From: GCA-2746605 sp963710615
GTDB taxonomy: Bacteria; Bacteroidota; Ignavibacteria; Ignavibacteriales; Melioribacteraceae
Length of the DNA stretch: 64,000 nucleotides
Assembly (NCBI GenBank): GCA_963710615.1
Contig: CAVQBF010000019.1
Coordinates: forward strand, 62,001-126,000
Direction: 5' to 3'
The notes beneath the pieces are model-generated. The model had not been told where the DNA came from, searched no databases, and saw only the letters and a program-made list of their open reading frames with translations. Of the stretch, positions 60,443 through 64,000 are shown piece by piece. Made by a program: the position numbers and the translations under genes. Numbering within the stretch: position 1 is the first letter of the stretch; each line of letters opens with the position of its first letter.

Positions 60443-61583
60443 ATGAAAGCAAAATCAATAAAAGGAAAATCTCCAGAGGAAATAAAAACTGAATTACAAA
60501 AAAGTATGGAAGATGGTTTTAAACCAACTTTGGCTATTGTATTCTTATCTATAAGTCAAGATAGAACTGCTATTTGTGAAATATTGGAAAAAGAAGGAAT
60601 TAATATTTTTGGTTCCACTACCAATGGCGAATTTATTAGTGAGGAAACAGAAAAAGGGTCTGTTGCTATACTTTTACTCGATATCAATAAAGAATACTAT
60701 AGAATATATTTCGAAGAATACCCGCAAAAAAATTATCGTGAAATTACAGGACAAATTGCTCAAAATGCAAAACAGACATTTTCAAAACCTGCATTTCTGA
60801 TAGCAGGAAGTCATCTTGGAGACTGATGCAGAAGAACTGCTGTTTGGATTTGAGGATGTTGTGGGTAAGGATGTAAATGCGTTCGGCGGTATGGCTGGAG
60901 ATGATTTTTTACTTAAAGAGCAATTTGTTTTTACAAATAAAAAATCGAGCAATAGGGGAACTGTTGTATTAGCATTAGATGAAAGCAAAGTGGAAATAAA
61001 AGGAGTTGCAACTTGCGGCTGGAAAGCTGTTGGAACTGAAAAAACAGTAACAAAAAGTGAAGGCAATCATGTATTTACGGTAGATAACATACCGGTTTTT
61101 GAACTCACAAAAAAATATGGTGGTATTGATGCTTTAATGGAAAAACAAGAAATGGTTGCACTTGAAATTGCCACAAATTTCCCACTTCAGTTGCAGCGTG
61201 AAGAAGGCGATCCTGTAATGAGACCCGGTCTTGTTGTTGATTGGAATGATGGTTCTTTCTATTGCAATGGAACTGTTCCTCAAGGTTCAAAAGTAAAGTT
61301 CTCACTTCCTCCTGATTTTGATGTTATGGAGAAAGTAATTAAAGGAGTAGAAAAATTAAAAGCAACTGAAATGCCTGAAGCCGATGCACTAGTTGTGTTT
61401 AGTTGTGCGGGAAGGCTTCTTTCTTTAGGTCCATTAATGACACAAGAGATTGAAGGAATAAAAAATATTTGGAATGTACCTATGGTTGGAATGTTTTCAA
61501 ACGGAGAACTCGCAAGGGCAACAGGCGGTAATCTTGAAATGCATAATTTAACTACTTGCTGCATAGCTTTAAAGGAAAAATAA
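60443..61583 (+). pseudogene. FIST-domain sensor 2, one frameshift
   Basis: Frames 60443-60826 and 60816-61583 join into about 379 residues if one G near 60818 is removed (HLETDAEELLFGFED). FIST_N and FIST_C are complete, with FGGMAGDD and FSCAGRLLSLGP. It is a paralogue of the gene at 58872, sharing the N-terminal KxGxSPEEIKxEL block. It ends 2 nt before the phosphatase gene, implying that sensor and phosphatase act as a pair. Confidence 0.85.
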
Positions 61584-61585
61584 TT

Positions 61586-62557
61586 GTGCATAAAGATTTA
61601 AAGACTATATCAGATTTTGTGAACATTTCTAATTCATTAAGTAATGAAGAAAAAGTAATACTTCTTCAATCAGTAAAATCAGTTGATAAAGAACTAACAA
61701 TAACATCCTTCAAATTGGAAAGAACTGAAAAAGTTAAGAGAACAACCGGAATATTATTGGAAGAAACAATTGAAGAATTAGAGCAGAAAAGAAAAGCAGT
61801 AGAAGAACAGGCAGAAATTATTAAAGCAGAAAATGAAAGAAAATCAATTGAACTTGAAGAGGCACGTCAGCTCCAAATTGCTATGCTCCCTAAGGAACTT
61901 CCCAAGCTGCCGAATATTGATATTGCAGTACATATGCAAACTGCAACGGAAGTCGGGGGAGACTATTATGATTTTTATGTAGGTGAGGATGGAGAACTAA
62001 CTGCAGTTATTGGAGATGCCACGGGACACGGTTTAAAAGCTGGAACGATAGTTACAATTACGAAAAGTTTGTTCAATAGTTTAGGACATGATACTAATAT
62101 CTTAAAAACTTTTTCGAAAATTTCTAAAGTGATAAAAGATATGAAATTTAGGCAGCTCTCGATGTGCTTACTTATGCTTAAAATTAAAGGTGATACACTA
62201 AAAATATCCTCTGCTGCAATGCCCCATGCACTTATTTATCGAGAGAATAAAAAAGCAATTGAGGAGATTAAACTGGAAGGGATGCCACTTGGCGCCATGT
62301 ATAATTTTCCTTATCAGATTGAGCGAACAAATATTTCTAAGGGTGATACGATATTGTTAATGAGTGATGGATTTCCTGAATTGCTCAATGATAAAAATGA
62401 GATGTACGGCTACAAAAGAGCAATGAATTATTTTGAAGAGATAGCTGGTGAATCTCCAGAAGAGATAATTTCTAAACTAAAAACTGCCGGCTCTGAATGG
62501 GTGAAAGATAAAGACCCAGACGATGATGTAACTTTTGTGGTAGTTAAGGTAAAATAA
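61586..62557 (+). CDS. Soluble coiled-coil SpoIIE-type PP2C phosphatase
   Basis: I place the start at GTG 61586, 2 nt after the FIST2 stop and about 6 nt after AAAGGAAAAA; the longer frame from 61556 would lie inside FIST2. The 323-residue protein has a short N-terminal region, a coiled coil (EETIEELEQKRKAVEEQAE) and a PP2C domain with GGDYYDF, GDATGHGLKAG, SDGFPELL and DDDVTFVV. Unlike R1-R6 it has no membrane helix. The linker resembles the one behind the receptors' membrane helix. Probably controlled by the FIST proteins. Confidence 0.85.
   Translation: MHKDLKTISDFVNISNSLSNEEKVILLQSVKSVDKELTITSFKLERTEKVKRTTGILLEETIEELEQKRKAVEEQAEIIKAENERKSIELEEARQLQIAMLPKELPKLPNIDIAVHMQTATEVGGDYYDFYVGEDGELTAVIGDATGHGLKAGTIVTITKSLFNSLGHDTNILKTFSKISKVIKDMKFRQLSMCLLMLKIKGDTLKISSAAMPHALIYRENKKAIEEIKLEGMPLGAMYNFPYQIERTNISKGDTILLMSDGFPELLNDKNEMYGYKRAMNYFEEIAGESPEEIISKLKTAGSEWVKDKDPDDDVTFVVVKVK
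62447..62494 (+). repeat. 48-bp identical repeat, copy 2
   Basis: Identical to 58735-58782. See copy 1. Confidence 0.85.
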
Positions 62558-62596
62558 TATATACAGGCTTTTAGTTAAACAAGATTGAATTAGCTT

Positions 62597-64000
62597 TTGA
62601 ATAAAAAGAGAAAAGAAGCAGCTATACTGAGGTCTCTTATTGATTCAAAAAATAATTTTTGGATTAGCTCACAAGGACGAAGTGTTCAGCGATGGGATAA
62701 AGAAAAAGAACAATGGGAATTAATTCCATTTATGTGGGAAGTATCTGGATCTGATTCGCTTGTAAAAAGTGAATTTAACCATGTGTTTGCATTAACAGAA
62801 TTGCGTAATGGAAATATTTTAGCTGCAGAATTTAATAACGGCATATTTTATTATAATGAAAACAGCACCAGATTTGAACCTTTTATATTTGTAGGTAACG
62901 AAAAGCCATTTGGTGTCGTAGAAATATTCGAGGATAGAGCTGGGAAATTATGGTTTGGGGGTAAAGACTCATTTATTGGATATAATCCAATATCTTTCAG
63001 TTTTGAGTACAAGAATGATTGGAAAAATTTAAAACGTGGTGTCGGAGACATTTACTTTTTCAATATTAATGAGAGAGAAGACGGAACATTTTTAATGTGT
63101 TCTTTTCCATTTGGATTGATAAAGTTTGAGCCTAACAATGATAAGTTTGAGGTATTGAAAATCAGTGACGAGCTTGAGCAACGTGGAATAGGGAAGTTTG
63201 CTTCTAATAAAATTATAGATGAATTTGGGATATATTGGATTGGACTAATTGATAATGGAATACTTAAGTTCGATCCGAATCGTAAACCATTCAAATACTA
63301 TCCTTTTAATGATGATCAAATTACTCAAGTCCAAAATTCAATAACAACTGATATAATAATTAATTCGAAAAATCAAAATGAACTATTTATTTCCACTTCT
63401 ACAAATGGTTTAATGGAATTCAATCTGGAAAACAAAACTTATTCCAAATTAAAGGTTAATATTCCAGAAATTTATAGTGACTCTTCAAATGTTAACAACA
63501 TTGCTATTGACGATAATAATAAGATTTGGTTTTCTGGTACTCAAAGAAGTATTTCTAGCTATGATCTAAATTCGGGAAAATCTGAAAATTTCAATTTATT
63601 ACAAAATGGAATGCTTACCCAACAAGGATCTATTATTAGCTCTGTGGAATATCTTCCAAAAAATAAACTTATTATTAGTAGTAACATGGGAGTTAGTATT
63701 TTTAACACCGTTAACAAAAAGAACGAAAGTATTCCTACAGTAATAAATAGAACCTATAGTGATGATTTAATTTCAAATGTAAAAAGTATTATTTCAGAAG
63801 GAGATAATTTAGTTTCATTTACAAAAGTTGGAGAAGCAGCTAATCTTTCAAAAAAAATTACTCTATCTAAAGAAAGCCAAATCTTAATTATTTGTTTAGG
63901 AGAAGGTCAATATCCCCAAGGTATTTTTGACTTTGGAAGTATCACAACAACAGAAGGGAAAAAAATCTGGTCAATGGATACTATTTCTAATACATTTTAC
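62597..64000 (+). CDS. Receptor R7: 5'-truncated copy of R3, runs off the window
   Basis: An uninterrupted frame from a possible TTG 62597 to the right edge (467 codons visible). From about 62615 it matches R3 from residue ~141 onward (LIDSxNNFWISSQGRSVQRW, then VFALTELRNGNILAAEF) and includes the start of the inserted module (GEGQYPQGIFDFG). The signal peptide and first ~140 residues of R3 are missing and no ribosome-binding site is visible, so it is probably not a working receptor unless fused at the missing end. The rest lies outside the window. Confidence 0.75.
   Translation, partial: MNKKRKEAAILRSLIDSKNNFWISSQGRSVQRWDKEKEQWELIPFMWEVSGSDSLVKSEFNHVFALTELRNGNILAAEFNNGIFYYNENSTRFEPFIFVGNEKPFGVVEIFEDRAGKLWFGGKDSFIGYNPISFSFEYKNDWKNLKRGVGDIYFFNINEREDGTFLMCSFPFGLIKFEPNNDKFEVLKISDELEQRGIGKFASNKIIDEFGIYWIGLIDNGILKFDPNRKPFKYYPFNDDQITQVQNSITTDIIINSKNQNELFISTSTNGLMEFNLENKTYSKLKVNIPEIYSDSSNVNNIAIDDNNKIWFSGTQRSISSYDLNSGKSENFNLLQNGMLTQQGSIISSVEYLPKNKLIISSNMGVSIFNTVNKKNESIPTVINRTYSDDLISNVKSIISEGDNLVSFTKVGEAANLSKKITLSKESQILIICLGEGQYPQGIFDFGSITTTEGKKIWSMDTISNTFY

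Noticed and set aside
61556..61585. Longer start for the soluble phosphatase
   Set aside because: These codons overlap the end of FIST2 in another frame, while GTG 61586 lies 2 nt after the FIST2 stop with a purine-rich site upstream.
35756..62557. Programmed ribosomal frameshifting as the cause of broken receptor genes
   Set aside because: Breaks fall at different places in each copy, have no shared slippery heptamer or following structure, and some sister copies are intact without them.
35756..64000. Anti-phage or toxin-antitoxin island
   Set aside because: No nuclease, helicase, toxin, TIR or similar effector is present; all recognisable domains are sensory or regulatory.

Overview
This is an AT-rich bacterial chromosome segment. 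It most likely comes from the Ignavibacteriota/Bacteroidota-Chlorobi side of the FCB group. The reasons are a type IX secretion C-terminal sorting domain with the NYPNPFNPST signature, a GWxTD protein, a DUF5723/PorV-like outer-membrane protein, Bacteroidota-type SerA, an F-ATPase operon without beta and epsilon genes, and many transmembrane two-component-propeller receptors. No phage, insertion sequence or CRISPR array was seen.

Layout. 1-3.5 kb: envelope genes (GWxTD, LpxL-like acyltransferase, M23 peptidase plus bactofilin). 3.5-8.9 kb: F-ATPase operon atpZ-like, atpI-like, atpB-E-F-H-A-G. 8.9-12.6 kb: translation and export operon ffh-rpsP-khpA-rimM-trmD-rplS, ended by a clear terminator. 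12.6-17.5 kb: an MqnA-like protein, then leftward genes add, unknown, hutU, serA. 17.8-27.1 kb: a frameshifted TPR lipoprotein, DUF3467, a propeller-adenylate cyclase, and a T9SS protein/lipoprotein/OMP trio. 27.1-32.7 kb: leftward lptF-lptG, then rightward M20 peptidase, YgfZ-like protein and cobalamin adenosyltransferase, with tmRNA starting inside the last codons of the latter.

33.3-64 kb is the striking part. An RsbW-like anti-sigma kinase, a STAS antagonist and a soluble SpoIIE phosphatase form a complete partner-switching module. Directly downstream, on the same strand, is a tandem series of six giant receptors (about 1240-1283 aa each). Each has a signal peptide, a beta-propeller, an inserted beta-rich module, more propeller, a Y_Y_Y domain, one membrane helix, a coiled coil and a SpoIIE-type PP2C phosphatase. 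They are called R1-R6 here. Two FIST sensor genes flanking an EthD gene follow, then a soluble coiled-coil SpoIIE phosphatase, then a seventh receptor (R7) that lacks its 5' end and runs off the window. The phosphatase domains are almost invariant at protein level while the sensors have diverged. I infer that many extracytoplasmic inputs converge on one or a few STAS antagonists. The upstream propeller-cyclase at 19.4 kb joins the same sensor type to cAMP output.

Sequence quality caveat. Single-base indels, mostly insertions, break R2, R4, R6, both FIST genes and the TPR gene, while the housekeeping genes are intact. They are either real decay in a redundant array or uncorrected consensus errors in near-identical repeats. 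Positions are given so that this can be tested.
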